From assembly GCA_018716105.1 (NCBI GenBank), contig DVKH01000025.1, forward strand, positions 27,250 through 91,249: a stretch of DNA of 64,000 nt, in the 5' to 3' direction. Shown one piece after another: positions 17,830 through 29,645 of this stretch (position 1 is its first letter; each line of letters opens with the position of its first letter). Both the position numbers and the translations under genes were made by a program. This DNA is from Candidatus Fimivivens faecavium (GTDB lineage: Bacteria > Bacillota > Clostridia > Oscillospirales > Ruminococcaceae). The notes below the pieces were generated by a model. The model was not told the origin of the DNA, did no database searches, and saw only the letters and a program-made list of their open reading frames with translations.

Positions 17830-18213
17830 ATGCATATCACGTTGGAAGCCGATTACGCTGTCAGGATTGTGAACAGTCTCGCCCAGGCGAAGGGCCGGAT
17901 GGACGCGAAAAGCGTTTCGGAAAGCACCGGCGTCACCCTCCGCTTTTCGCTGAAAATTCTGCATAAGCTGGTCTCCGCCGGCATTGTGCGGTCGTATAAG
18001 GGAACCCACGGCGGATATGAGCTGGCGCGCCCCGGTTCCGAGATTACGCTGCGCGATGTAATTGAGACGGTGGAGGGGCCGTATGCCTTCAGCCGCTGCC
18101 TCACGCCGGGCTTTACCTGCAGTTGTCCTCCCGACTGTCGATTTCAGGGCGTTTATGACGATATTTCTGAGATTGTGAGGAAAAAGCTCTCCGAGGTTCA
18201 TTTCGGCGGCTGA
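17830..18213 (+). CDS. Rrf2-family regulator, probably iron-sulfur binding
   Basis: A 127-aa winged-helix regulator of the Rrf2 family (HITLEADYAVRIVNSLAQ, then LRFSLKILHKLVSAGIVRSYKGTHGGYELAR). Cysteines at positions 90, 97, 99 and 103 sit in SRCLTPGFTCSCPPDCRF, the region where IscR, NsrR and RsrR hold a [2Fe-2S] or [4Fe-4S] cluster, so it may sense iron-sulfur status, redox or nitric oxide. The spacing does not match IscR exactly, and there are no isc/suf genes here, so the regulon is unknown. It starts 36 bases after rpoD and 60 bases before malQ; whether it controls either is not shown. Confidence 0.88.
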   Translation: MHITLEADYAVRIVNSLAQAKGRMDAKSVSESTGVTLRFSLKILHKLVSAGIVRSYKGTHGGYELARPGSEITLRDVIETVEGPYAFSRCLTPGFTCSCPPDCRFQGVYDDISEIVRKKLSEVHFGG

Positions 18214-18272
18214 CCGGGCATATTGATATCAATACATAGCCGCGACACGGCGGGCCACAGTTTGAGGTGGTT

Positions 18273-19751
18273 ATGAAACGAAAATTTGGAATTTTGGCGC
18301 ACCTTTCGATGCTGCCTTCTCCCAACGGCATCGGTGCGCTCGGCGCCGATGCCGTCCGTTTTGTCGACTTTCTCGCAGAGGCGGGGGCCGGGTGGTGGCA
18401 GATGCTCCCGCTCGGGCCGACCGGCTGTGGGAATTCGCCCTATCAATCGGACTCGGCCTTTGCGGGAAATCCGTTTTTTATCGATCTCGACACCCTCTGT
18501 TGGGATGGGCTTCTCTCGCATGAGGACTATCGATCCATCGACTGGGGAAGCGAACCGTCCCGGGTTGATTACCAAAAGCTCGGCGCATCGAGGGAAATGG
18601 TGCTCCGCCGCGCTTTTGAGAACGCCGGAACGTCGCTTGACGGGGAGGTCGCGGCGTTCGCCGAGGAAAACCGGTACTGGCTCGAGGATTACGCGCTGTT
18701 TTGCGCGATTCGAAAGGGGCAGGGCGGGCGGCCGTTTTACGACTGGCCGCAGCCGCTTCGGGACAGGGAGACGGCTGCGCTTCGCCGGGCGGCGGAAGAA
18801 TTGGAGGCGGAAACCCGGTTCGTCCGCTTTGTTCAATATGAGTTTCACCGGCAGTTTTCCCATCTCCGAAGCCATGCGGCGCAGCGGGGAGTCGGCCTCA
18901 TCGGGGATCTTCCGATCTACCCGGCGGCGGATAGCTGCGACGTCTGGGCGAACCGGGAACTCTTTTCGCTGCTTCCGGACGGGAGGCCGGCTTTGGAAGC
19001 AGGCGTCCCTCCCGACGCATTTTCGCAGGACGGCCAGCTTTGGGGAAATCCGGTTTATGACTGGCGCGCAATGAAACAGGCAGACTATTTTTGGTGGAGA
19101 AACCGGTTCAAAATGGCAATCTCACGGTTTGATCTAATCCGGATGGATCACTTCCGCGGGTTTGACGAATTCTTTGCCGTGCCGTCCGGCGCCGCAAGCG
19201 CACGGGATGGCTGTTGGATGCCTGGGCCGGGGATGGAGCTGTTCGATTCGCTCCAGAGGGAGTTCGGGCCGCTTCCGGTCATCGCGGAGGATCTCGGGAT
19301 TCTGACCGATTCGGTCCGCCGCCTTCTTTTGGAGACCGGCTTTCCGGGGATGCGGGTCCTGCAGTTTGCGTTTACGCCCGGATTTGAGAGCGGCCATCTT
19401 CCGCACCGCCACCCGGAAAACGCGGTCTGCTACACCGGCACCCACGACAACGATACTGCGGCGGGTTTTCTGGCGGGTCTTGACCCGGAAAGCAGGGATT
19501 TCGCTGAGAGCTATCTCAGGCTTTCGGCGCAGGCGCCGGTTTTTGATTTTGTCTCCTCCGCTTTTGCATCGCCGTGCAATTTATGCATTGTCCCCGTGCA
19601 GGACCTGCAAGCGCTCGGAAGCGGGGCGAGGTTCAACACCCCTGGAACGCTTAACCGTGAAAACTGGTGTTGGAGGCTGGTTCCGGGGCAGCTGGGTGAA
19701 ACGGACGCGAAAATCCTGCGAAAACTGGGCGGTCTTTACTTTCGGCTTTAA
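18273..19751 (+). CDS. malQ: 4-alpha-glucanotransferase (amylomaltase)
   Basis: A 492-aa GH77 enzyme that transfers maltodextrin segments between glucans in cytoplasmic starch, maltose or glycogen use. The family start SMLPSPNGIGALGADAVRFVDFL, the substrate loop GPTGCGNSPYQSDSAFAGNP, the nucleophile region IRMDHFRGFDEFFAVP, the acid/base VIAEDLGIL and the transition-state aspartate in YTGTHDND are all present. Length matches the short bacterial amylomaltases. The ATG at 18273 has GAGGTGG close upstream; an in-frame GTG at 18267 is less likely. No other maltose or glycogen gene is adjacent, although the phosphohexomutase 6 kb upstream could supply the same route. Confidence 0.95.
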   Translation: MKRKFGILAHLSMLPSPNGIGALGADAVRFVDFLAEAGAGWWQMLPLGPTGCGNSPYQSDSAFAGNPFFIDLDTLCWDGLLSHEDYRSIDWGSEPSRVDYQKLGASREMVLRRAFENAGTSLDGEVAAFAEENRYWLEDYALFCAIRKGQGGRPFYDWPQPLRDRETAALRRAAEELEAETRFVRFVQYEFHRQFSHLRSHAAQRGVGLIGDLPIYPAADSCDVWANRELFSLLPDGRPALEAGVPPDAFSQDGQLWGNPVYDWRAMKQADYFWWRNRFKMAISRFDLIRMDHFRGFDEFFAVPSGAASARDGCWMPGPGMELFDSLQREFGPLPVIAEDLGILTDSVRRLLLETGFPGMRVLQFAFTPGFESGHLPHRHPENAVCYTGTHDNDTAAGFLAGLDPESRDFAESYLRLSAQAPVFDFVSSAFASPCNLCIVPVQDLQALGSGARFNTPGTLNRENWCWRLVPGQLGETDAKILRKLGGLYFRL

Positions 19752-19936
19752 TGAAGGATTAACAAAGCAAGTCTGCACCTTGTGTAAATTCTACAATTCC
19801 ACTGGCTCCGAATCATTTGACAATAAATTGGCGAAACTTAAGAGTCAGACAAAATAGAGCGTTTATAAGCACATAATTTTATATATTTTTTTGTATCTAA
19901 AATGAAGAAAATTCTATTTCTTTTGGCGTGAATTAT

Positions 19937-20025
19937 GCTATAATGTCGGCAGTACGAAGGGAAACCTGCGTATTGCGGCATCGGAGGCGACGGTGTTTCA
20001 TATGTTACATACAGAACCCTTCGTA
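19937..20025 (+). promoter_or_regulatory. atp operon promoter (extended -10) and 5' stem-loop leader
   Basis: A TATAAT at 19939-19944 within an extended TGC-like context (ATGCTATAAT) lies about 100 bases before the first atp gene, with no good -35 box. Immediately after the expected start point, TACGAAGGG (19953-19961) and CCCTTCGTA (20017-20025) form a perfect 9-bp stem that closes a 55-base loop. The stem would begin at the extreme 5' end of the mRNA, a position typical of stabilising or regulatory structures. Confidence 0.5.
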
Positions 20026-20042
20026 GAGATTGAGGCTGCCGT

Positions 20043-20291
20043 ATGAGAGACGGACGACAGAAGTATGCGGCGCTGAAAAACCTGGTTATTTTATCCCAGT
20101 TCGGTTTGTCGCTCGTTTTGCCGATGGTGCTCCTGCTGTACGGCTCGCTCTGGTTGAGGGAGCGGTTCGGCCTAGGCTCCTGGATCACGCTGATCGCGCT
20201 GCTGCTGTCGATCCTTTCCTGGATCTCGACCGTCAGTTCGTTCATGCGCTATGCGCTGGGAGAGGCAAAAAAGGGTGAACAGAAGAAGTGA
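20043..20291 (+). CDS. atpZ: AtpZ/AtpI-type small membrane protein of the ATP synthase operon
   Basis: An 82-aa protein with two predicted membrane helices (LVILSQFGLSLVLPMVLLLYG and WITLIALLLSILSWISTVSSF) flanked by basic ends. This matches the AtpZ/AtpI family encoded first in many atp operons, where it has been linked to c-ring assembly and, in some bacteria, Mg or Ca transport. Homology is judged from pattern and position only. The ATG has GAGG 8 bases upstream, and the gene follows the structured leader of the operon. Confidence 0.75.
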   Translation: MRDGRQKYAALKNLVILSQFGLSLVLPMVLLLYGSLWLRERFGLGSWITLIALLLSILSWISTVSSFMRYALGEAKKGEQKK

Positions 20292-20339
20292 GGACGGAAA
20301 ACTGGTTCCCGATTGTCCGCCTTATACTTGGAAAGGGGG

Positions 20340-20729
20340 ATGGTCTGCCCCGTGAAAATCGCCCTTGAAGAGCTGAAAAAACGCTTCGGCTGGATTTTTC
20401 TGCTTTGTGCGGCGGCGCTCATCGTATCGTTTTGCCTTGGAAAATTTGATTTTGCCATGCTTTTCGGCGTCCTGTCCGGGACCGTCTGGGGCTGTGCTGA
20501 ATTTCTGTGGATGGGGTGCACAGTGGAATCAGCCCTCAAAAGGGGCGCCAAAAAGGCAGCGTCCGCAATGAGGACGAACTATTTGGCCCGCCTTGCGGCG
20601 ACCGGCGTGGCTGTTTACCTCTCGTTTAACATTCCGTTTATAAACCCGGCTGGGTTTATAATATCGCTGTTTTTCCCGCGCATCTCTATTTATCTCAACG
20701 CTATTTTCAGAAAGGGGGGTAGGAATTGA
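20340..20729 (+). CDS. atpI: ATP synthase subunit I
   Basis: A protein of about 129 aa with four hydrophobic segments (WIFLLCAAALIVSFCLG, AMLFGVLSGTVWGCAEFLWM, ARLAATGVAVYLSFN and PAGFIISLFFPRISIYLN), matching the ATP-synt_I family that helps assemble the c ring. The start is uncertain. The ATG at 20340 abuts the purine-rich GAAAGGGGG; a GTG at 20352 would leave 12 bases; and a TTG at 20313 is also in frame. Its stop overlaps the TTG start of atpB, which indicates translational coupling. Confidence 0.7.
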   Translation: MVCPVKIALEELKKRFGWIFLLCAAALIVSFCLGKFDFAMLFGVLSGTVWGCAEFLWMGCTVESALKRGAKKAASAMRTNYLARLAATGVAVYLSFNIPFINPAGFIISLFFPRISIYLNAIFRKGGRN

Positions 20730-21430
20730 ACGGCCCTCAAATTCTTTTTGTGATTCCAATCCTAGGCGGGATACCGGTTACAGAAACGGTCCGCAACTCG
20801 TGGATTGCAATGGCGGTGATTTTCTTAGTCGCGCTGTGGCTCGCTTCGGGACTAAAAAAGGTTCCCGGACGCAAGCAGGCAGTGGCGGAACTTGCTGTCA
20901 ATACGATCTATAACCTTGTCGGCAACACGATGGGGAAAGACAAGCTCTATTTCGCGCCGTATATGGGCACTTTGTTTGTCTTTTCTCTCTGTTCCAGCCT
21001 GTTGAGCCTTTTTGGCTTTCGGCCGCCGACGGGAGACCTCAATACCACGATGTGCTGGGCGCTGATCACATTTGGAATGATCCAGGTGTTCGGCGTGAAG
21101 TCGAAAGGTCTTTATGCGAAGCTCCACACGTTGATTGAGCCGATGCCGCTGATGTTTCCGCTCAATTTCATCGGCGAATTTTCGAATCCGGTTTCGATGA
21201 TGTTCCGTCACTTTGGCAACATAGCGGCCGGTATTGCGATCACGTCGCTTCTTTACAGCGGATTGGCGGCGGCTTCGAACATTTTGCTCGGTTGGTTCAC
21301 CAGTATTCCGATTCTGCAGCTCGGCATCCCTGCAATTCTCTCAGTTTACTTCGATTTGTTCACAAGCTGCCTGCAGCCGTATATCTTCATCATGCTGACC
21401 ATGGTCTATGTTTCGAACAGCATGGAATGA
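20726..21430 (+). CDS. atpB: F-type ATP synthase subunit a
   Basis: A 234-aa membrane subunit forming the ion half-channels of the Fo motor. About six hydrophobic segments are visible. The essential arginine lies in SMMFRHFGNIAAGIA, and the C-terminal helix ends FIMLTMVYVSNSME. The likely TTG start at 20726 overlaps the stop of atpI and follows GGGGGG TAGGAA. The c subunit downstream has sodium-type ligands, so this channel probably conducts sodium, although subunit a itself does not show that clearly. Confidence 0.93.
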   Translation: MNGPQILFVIPILGGIPVTETVRNSWIAMAVIFLVALWLASGLKKVPGRKQAVAELAVNTIYNLVGNTMGKDKLYFAPYMGTLFVFSLCSSLLSLFGFRPPTGDLNTTMCWALITFGMIQVFGVKSKGLYAKLHTLIEPMPLMFPLNFIGEFSNPVSMMFRHFGNIAAGIAITSLLYSGLAAASNILLGWFTSIPILQLGIPAILSVYFDLFTSCLQPYIFIMLTMVYVSNSME

Positions 21431-21490
21431 CAGTTTCGGCGCAGTAATCAACAAAGTTTCTGTTCGCCGCCCACGGCGGTATGTTCGTAA

Positions 21491-21766
<276 letters not shown>

Positions 21767-21782
21767 TCAAATTGGAGCTGAC

Positions 21783-21822
21783 GCCCGCGGTGAAATCAGG
21801 CCGCTTTGGCCCGCGCGCGGGC
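21783..21822 (+). other. Intercistronic hairpin between atpE and atpF
   Basis: GCCCGCG (21783-21789) pairs with CGCGGGC (21816-21822), with an inner GGCC/GGCC stem. There is no T tract, so it is not a terminator. A stable structure after atpE could protect or over-express the c subunit, which is needed in many copies per complex; this role is an inference. Confidence 0.5.
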
Positions 21823-21848
21823 AAATACCTTACGAAAGGAGGATACGA

Positions 21849-22370
21849 ATGCTACAAGCGGGAGACTACATGCAGTTTGTATCGATCGACTGGACGCTTG
21901 TGTTCCAGCTCTGCAACACGCTGATCCTTTTTCTCCTTTTGAAGAAGTTTTTCTTCAAACCTGTCAAAGCGATGATTGATTCCCGTGCGAAAGAGGTCTC
22001 CGACACCTTTGCAAAGGCGGACGCCGCGAAAGCGGAGGCGGCCCAGCTCAAGGCGAAGTATGAAGAAAGCCTTCGCTCGGCGAGGGAAGAGGCCGGCCAG
22101 ATTGTGAAAAGCGCGCGGACAAGAGCGCAGAAGAGCGCGGATGAAATTGTCAGCGAGGCCCAGGCTAAGGCGTCGGATCTTCAGCTCCGCGCCCAGGAAG
22201 AGATCGTTCAGGAGAAAAAGCGTGCGATGGGCGAGCTTCAGAGCGAGATCGGAAGTATGGCCGTGATGATAGCATCAAAGATCGTCGAAAAGGATATGAA
22301 TGAAGCGGATCATGAGAAACTGATCCAGGAATTCATCAGAGAGTTGGGTGACGAGTCATGGAAAGCGTAG
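21849..22370 (+). CDS. atpF: F-type ATP synthase subunit b
   Basis: A 173-aa peripheral-stalk subunit. It has one N-terminal membrane helix (WTLVFQLCNTLILFLLLKKF) followed by a long charged, alanine-rich amphipathic helix (residues about 40-160) that forms the right-handed coiled-coil stator joining Fo to the delta and alpha subunits. The ATG at 21849 has a near-perfect AAAGGAGG 6 bases upstream. An internal ATG at 21870 would remove MLQAGDY. The gene overlaps the start of atpH by 13 bases. Confidence 0.93.
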   Translation: MLQAGDYMQFVSIDWTLVFQLCNTLILFLLLKKFFFKPVKAMIDSRAKEVSDTFAKADAAKAEAAQLKAKYEESLRSAREEAGQIVKSARTRAQKSADEIVSEAQAKASDLQLRAQEEIVQEKKRAMGELQSEIGSMAVMIASKIVEKDMNEADHEKLIQEFIRELGDESWKA

Positions 22371-22903
22371 TTGCGAACCGATATGCGACAGCGCTCTATG
22401 GGGTTGCCCGCGAGGACGGCAGCGAGCGTGAACTGTTCGATGAACTGGAAGCCGTAGACGTCCTGATGCGCGAAAACCCCGAGCTGTTAAAGCTCCTCGG
22501 CGCGCCGACCCTCCCGAAGGCCAAACGGTGCGAAATCCTCGACCGCGTTTTTACCGGCCGGATTTCTGCGACACTTTTGAATTTTCTTAAAATTCTCGCA
22601 GAAAAAAGGCGTATTAATCATTGGCAGGGCGTGGTCGGCGAATACCGGAGGCTCTATTACGAACAGCACAACATCGCGGTAGCCCGGGTTACGACAGCCC
22701 GTCCGCTCAGCGAGGAGCTGGAATCCTCCATCCGCGAAAAGCTCTCACAGACAATCGGAAAACAGATTGTGCTGGAGAAAAAGGTGGATGCGTCGATTCT
22801 CGGCGGCGTTGTGCTCGACTTTGATGGCGAGCGGATGGACACCTCGGTCCGGACCCAGCTCGGCAAAATCAGAAAACAGATATTATCCAATGGAATCGCA
22901 TAA
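22358..22903 (+). CDS. atpH: F-type ATP synthase subunit delta
   Basis: A 181-aa delta (OSCP-like) subunit that links the b stalk to the top of the alpha3-beta3 head. The N-terminal helical domain begins SVVANRYATALYGVARED, with ILAEKRRINHW at its end; the C-terminal part has the conserved KVDASILGGVVLDFDGERMDTS motif. The ATG lies within the last codons of atpF, indicating coupling. It is 18 bases ahead of the atpA start. Confidence 0.95.
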   Translation: MESVVANRYATALYGVAREDGSERELFDELEAVDVLMRENPELLKLLGAPTLPKAKRCEILDRVFTGRISATLLNFLKILAEKRRINHWQGVVGEYRRLYYEQHNIAVARVTTARPLSEELESSIREKLSQTIGKQIVLEKKVDASILGGVVLDFDGERMDTSVRTQLGKIRKQILSNGIA

Positions 22904-24433
<1,530 letters not shown>

Positions 24434-24457
24434 TTTGGAAATGAGGAGGGAAGGCCT

Positions 24458-26735
<2,278 letters not shown>

Positions 26736-26738
26736 CCC

Positions 26739-27149
26739 ATGGCAACCCCCTTTCCACTGAAGATTGTCACTCCGCACGGATTGGCCTTCGACGGCGAAGT
26801 GACGATACTGGTGGTCCGTACCACCGAGGGCTACGCGGGCATCATGAAGGGCCATACCAACTATATGGCCGCGATCGATGTCGGGAAGCTGACGGTCAGC
26901 CTGCCGGATAAAGAAAAACGCATCGGCGCCGTGTCGGGAGGCTTTGTCAGCGTGGTCGACGGCAAGGCCGTCGTCTCGGCAATCACCTTTGAGTGGGCCG
27001 AGGAAATTGACGTGGAGCGCGCTAAGGCGGCGAAGGATAAAGCGGAGTCGCTGCTCGCGATCAAGGAATCCGAAAACGATGAGAAGGTTGCGCGGGCGAA
27101 GCTGCGCCGCGCGCTTAATCGAATCGACATCGGAAGCGTCGGCAGATAA
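26739..27149 (+). CDS. atpC: F-type ATP synthase subunit epsilon
   Basis: A 136-aa epsilon subunit, the regulatory foot of the rotor. The N-terminal beta-sandwich (PFPLKIVTPHGLAFDGEVTILVVRTTEGYAGIMKGHTNYMAA) is followed by the two-helix C-terminal domain (DVERAKAAKDKAESLLAI and KVARAKLRRALNRI), which in many bacteria inhibits ATP hydrolysis. It starts 4 bases after atpD and is the last gene of the operon, with a terminator right behind. Confidence 0.96.
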   Translation: MATPFPLKIVTPHGLAFDGEVTILVVRTTEGYAGIMKGHTNYMAAIDVGKLTVSLPDKEKRIGAVSGGFVSVVDGKAVVSAITFEWAEEIDVERAKAAKDKAESLLAIKESENDEKVARAKLRRALNRIDIGSVGR

Positions 27150-27151
27150 CG

Positions 27152-27191
27152 GAAAAAGCGGAGCGTTGGATTTTCCAACGCTCCGCTTTTG
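27152..27191. terminator. Bidirectional terminator of the atp operon
   Basis: AAAAAGCGGAGCGTTGGA and TCCAACGCTCCGCTTTT form a 17-bp stem with A and T tracts on the two sides, between the convergent atpC and MATE genes. Confidence 0.92.
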
Positions 27192-27229
27192 ACTTTAATG
27201 TATAAAATCTGAGCGCTTTTTAGCTCTGC

Positions 27230-28579
27230 CTACCGGGAAGAGGAGCCGCTGATCCATTTTCGGAGGGTGATTTGATAGAGCAGGGCGGCCAGCAGGAGCG
27301 AGAGCAGGTCCGCAAGCGGCTGTGCCCAGACCAGTCCGTCCCTTCCGAACAGAAAATGGAGCGCGAACAGTGCGGGGACATAGATCAATCCCTGGCGGCA
27401 GATGGAGATGATCAGCGAGGGGAGCGCTGCCCCCATCGCCTGAAGGGCGTTGATCAATACATAGAGGACGCCGAAGGCCGCGCCGGTCGTGAGCAGGATT
27501 TTGGAAAAGGCGACGCCGTATTCCATCGCCGCAGGATCGGTGAGAAACGCGCCGACGAGCGGTTCGGCGAATAGATAACTTAAGGCGGTCAAAGTCACGC
27601 CGAGTCCCAGCGCGAACCATAGGGAGAAGCGCATGACCGCCCGAAAGCGCTGCCAATCCTTTGCGCCGACGCAATAGCCGAGGAGGGGCTGCACCCCCTG
27701 GCCGAGTCCGAGCGCGAACATCGCAATGATCATCGTGACCTTCATTGACACGCCGATTGCGGCCACCGCGAGATCGCCGTAGCCGGCCATGAGGCCGTTG
27801 ACCACAACCTGGGATACGCTCATCAGAAGACTGCCGAGAGAGGCGGGGATTCCGATTGCGAGGACGCCGCTGCAAACCTTTTCGCGGATGGTGAAATCAC
27901 GCGGCCGGATGCTGAGCGTCGATTTTCCGCGCCAGAAGTAGATGAGATAGTAGAGTGCGGCGGCGATATTTCCGATCACGGTCGCAATCGCGGCGCCGGC
28001 GATTTCCCAGTTCAACCAAAGGATCATGATCGGGTCGAGCGCGACGTTGACCAGATTTCCGATCAGCATCCCCATCATGGCGACGGCGGAGCGTCCCTCT
28101 GCGCGGATGACGTTGGAAAAGCAGTTCCCGATCAGCACAAACGGCCCGCAGAGCGAGACAATTTCGAGATAGCGCCTGGCGTATTCCATTGTATCCGCGC
28201 TGGCGCCGATCCAAAGGAGCATCCGATCCATCAGGATCCAGAACAGAATGGTAAAAACGATTCCGACGGCCACACAGGCCCACATGCAAAAGGACGAGAC
28301 TTTTTTGGCATAATCGCCGCGCCCTTCACCGAGCGCGCGGGAAATTACCGAGGTGCCGCCCATGCCGAAAAGTGTGCCGAGCGCCATAAAGATCAGGAAG
28401 ACCGGCGTTGCGACCGAGACCGCCGCGACCTGCAGGTCGTCGTTGGTTTGGCCGATGAAAAAGGTGTCGGCCAGATTGTAGATCAGCACCATAATCATCG
28501 CTGCAATGGCCGGAACGCTGTTTCGAAGGACCTGTTTCGAAACAGAAGCGGCGCTGTTTTGATTTTGTTTCACCCGCAT
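27230..28579 (-). CDS. MATE-family efflux transporter (MepA-like), MarR-linked
   Basis: A 449-aa membrane protein with about twelve hydrophobic segments in two pseudo-repeats, the multidrug and toxic compound extrusion fold. The start SKQVLRNSVPAIAAMIMVLIYNLADTFFIGQ is the conserved first helix of MepA-like pumps, and GALGEGRGDY-like loops recur. These pumps export cationic drugs or metabolites against a sodium or proton gradient. The ATG at 28579 has GGAGG 7 bases upstream; a TTG at 28582 is the track-like alternative. The upstream gene on the same strand is a MarR regulator, and a copy of the regulator's palindrome lies just before this start. A sodium-driven pump would fit the sodium-type ATP synthase next door. 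Confidence 0.92.
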   Translation of the reverse strand: MRVKQNQNSAASVSKQVLRNSVPAIAAMIMVLIYNLADTFFIGQTNDDLQVAAVSVATPVFLIFMALGTLFGMGGTSVISRALGEGRGDYAKKVSSFCMWACVAVGIVFTILFWILMDRMLLWIGASADTMEYARRYLEIVSLCGPFVLIGNCFSNVIRAEGRSAVAMMGMLIGNLVNVALDPIMILWLNWEIAGAAIATVIGNIAAALYYLIYFWRGKSTLSIRPRDFTIREKVCSGVLAIGIPASLGSLLMSVSQVVVNGLMAGYGDLAVAAIGVSMKVTMIIAMFALGLGQGVQPLLGYCVGAKDWQRFRAVMRFSLWFALGLGVTLTALSYLFAEPLVGAFLTDPAAMEYGVAFSKILLTTGAAFGVLYVLINALQAMGAALPSLIISICRQGLIYVPALFALHFLFGRDGLVWAQPLADLLSLLLAALLYQITLRKWISGSSSR

Positions 28580-28596
28580 CAAAAGACCTCCAATAT

Positions 28597-28608
28597 ATAG
28601 CGTGCTAT
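28597..28608. promoter_or_regulatory. Operator copy before the MATE gene
   Basis: ATAGCGTGCTAT is a near-perfect palindrome 18 bases upstream of the MATE start, next to its ribosome site. The same core recurs twice upstream of the MarR gene. Confidence 0.6.
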
Positions 28609-28650
28609 TAATTTGAGCTGAAAAGGTTCCGTTAGCAATTCATCCCATAT

Positions 28651-29076
28651 TCACCGGACATTTTCATAGACAGTTTCAAGCGCGGAGCGGAATGCCGCAA
28701 TCTCTTCAGGCGACAGATTTTTTACGATCATCGCTTCCATTTGCTTTTGGTGATTGATCTCCCGATGGCAAAGCTCCATTCCTGATGAGGTCAGCGAAAT
28801 ATTCTTGATCCGCCGGTCGAGACGATCCACCGACGACACGATGAGTTTTTTCTGCTCCAGCCGCTTCAGGATTCCCACCACCGTCGGCTGCGAGACCTGA
28901 AAGTGACTTTCAAAATCTTTTGCAGGGATTTCGGATTCCCCGCGCTCCAGGAGATACATCAGAAAACGGGCCTGGGAGAGGGTGAGTCCGCTATTCTTCA
29001 GATCGTGGTTCGCTCTTTTTTCAATGGCGTCGTGTATCTGTTTAAGAAGCATGCCGCAGTCTGGCCGAGGAATCAT
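28651..29076 (-). CDS. MarR-family transcriptional regulator
   Basis: A 141-aa winged-helix dimer-type regulator. The DNA-binding part is LTLSQARFLMYLLERG, then AKDFESHFQVSQPTVVGILKRLEQKKLIVSS with the wing VDRLDRRIKNISLTSSG; helices at both ends would form the dimer interface. MarR proteins usually repress an adjacent efflux gene and release DNA on binding a phenolic or other ligand. The MATE gene 71 bases downstream is the obvious target. Two palindromes bracket its own promoter, so it is very probably autoregulated. Confidence 0.92.
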   Translation of the reverse strand: MIPRPDCGMLLKQIHDAIEKRANHDLKNSGLTLSQARFLMYLLERGESEIPAKDFESHFQVSQPTVVGILKRLEQKKLIVSSVDRLDRRIKNISLTSSGMELCHREINHQKQMEAMIVKNLSPEEIAAFRSALETVYENVR

Positions 29077-29095
29077 GACAATACCGCCTCAAATC

Positions 29096-29150
29096 AATAG
29101 TATGCTATTATTATAAACGGATTTTTACTCGTGTCAATAGCGTGCTGTTG
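29096..29150 (-). promoter_or_regulatory. marR-MATE promoter with two palindromic operators
   Basis: On the reverse strand TTGACA (29137-29132) and TATAAT (29115-29110) are 16 bases apart. One palindrome, AATAGTATGCTATT (29096-29109), abuts the downstream edge of the -10 box; the other, CAATAGCGTGCTGTTG (29135-29150), overlaps the -35 box. Their centres are 40 bp apart. The shared core AATAGCRTGCTATT also occurs at the MATE start. Confidence 0.75.
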
Positions 29151-29300
29151 ATTGGGCTGAAAATTTACAATTCGTTTGCAGATGTTGCGGGCTTAAAGCC
29201 ACGCAGGCTTGCAGGGGAAAGAAAAGGCGCGCAGCGGCTTGAATACCGGCAGTGCCCTTATTATTTTCGATCCAAATCGGCCGCCAGTTTTTGCCATGTG

Positions 29301-29333
29301 AAAAGGCCCTTCGGTAAACCGAAGAGCCTTTTC
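29301..29333 (-). terminator. Terminator of the SASP gene
   Basis: AAAAGGCCCTTCGGT and ACCGAAGAGCCTTTT pair with one mismatch around a two-base loop; T residues follow on the reverse strand. The rest of 29151-29300 holds nothing I can identify. Confidence 0.7.
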
Positions 29334-29351
29334 GAAGAGAGGAAGAACTTC

Positions 29352-29552
29352 TTACTTCATGGAGTTCTCATAGGACTCGATCATTTTCTTAACCATCTGA
29401 CCGCCGATGCTGCCAGCTTCTCTGGAAGTCATATCGCCGTTATAGCCCTGCTTATAGTTCACGCCAACTTCGTTCGCGCACTCCATCTTGAAACGCTCGA
29501 GAGCCGCTTTCGCCTCAGGGACAACAAGTTTGTTCGAAGAAGAACTAGCCAT
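29352..29552 (-). CDS. Alpha/beta-type small acid-soluble spore protein
   Basis: A 66-aa SASP, which coats and protects DNA in the dormant spore and is degraded by the GPR protease on germination. The conserved blocks are LVVPEAKAALERFKMECANEVGVNY and GYNGDMTSREAGSIGGQMVKKMIESYE. The GPR cleavage neighbourhood reads ECANE, a variant of the usual EIASE. The ATG has AAAGGAG 10 bases upstream. A sigma-G-like promoter lies at 29614-29642, consistent with late forespore expression. This is direct evidence that the organism sporulates. Confidence 0.95.
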   Translation of the reverse strand: MASSSSNKLVVPEAKAALERFKMECANEVGVNYKQGYNGDMTSREAGSIGGQMVKKMIESYENSMK

Positions 29553-29613
29553 TTTGAATACACTCCTTTGGGTTTGTTTTGTTTTGATTTGATTTTGCTT
29601 GCGTTTGCAGTAT

Positions 29614-29642
29614 TATTATGACGTCGAACCATCGGGTTATTT
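29614..29642 (-). promoter_or_regulatory. Candidate sigma-G promoter of the SASP gene
   Basis: On the reverse strand AAATA and CATAATA are 17 bases apart. CATNNTA is the sigma-G -10 consensus; the -35 element differs from GHATR at its first base. It is about 60 bases before the coding start. Confidence 0.5.
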
Positions 29643-29645
29643 GCG

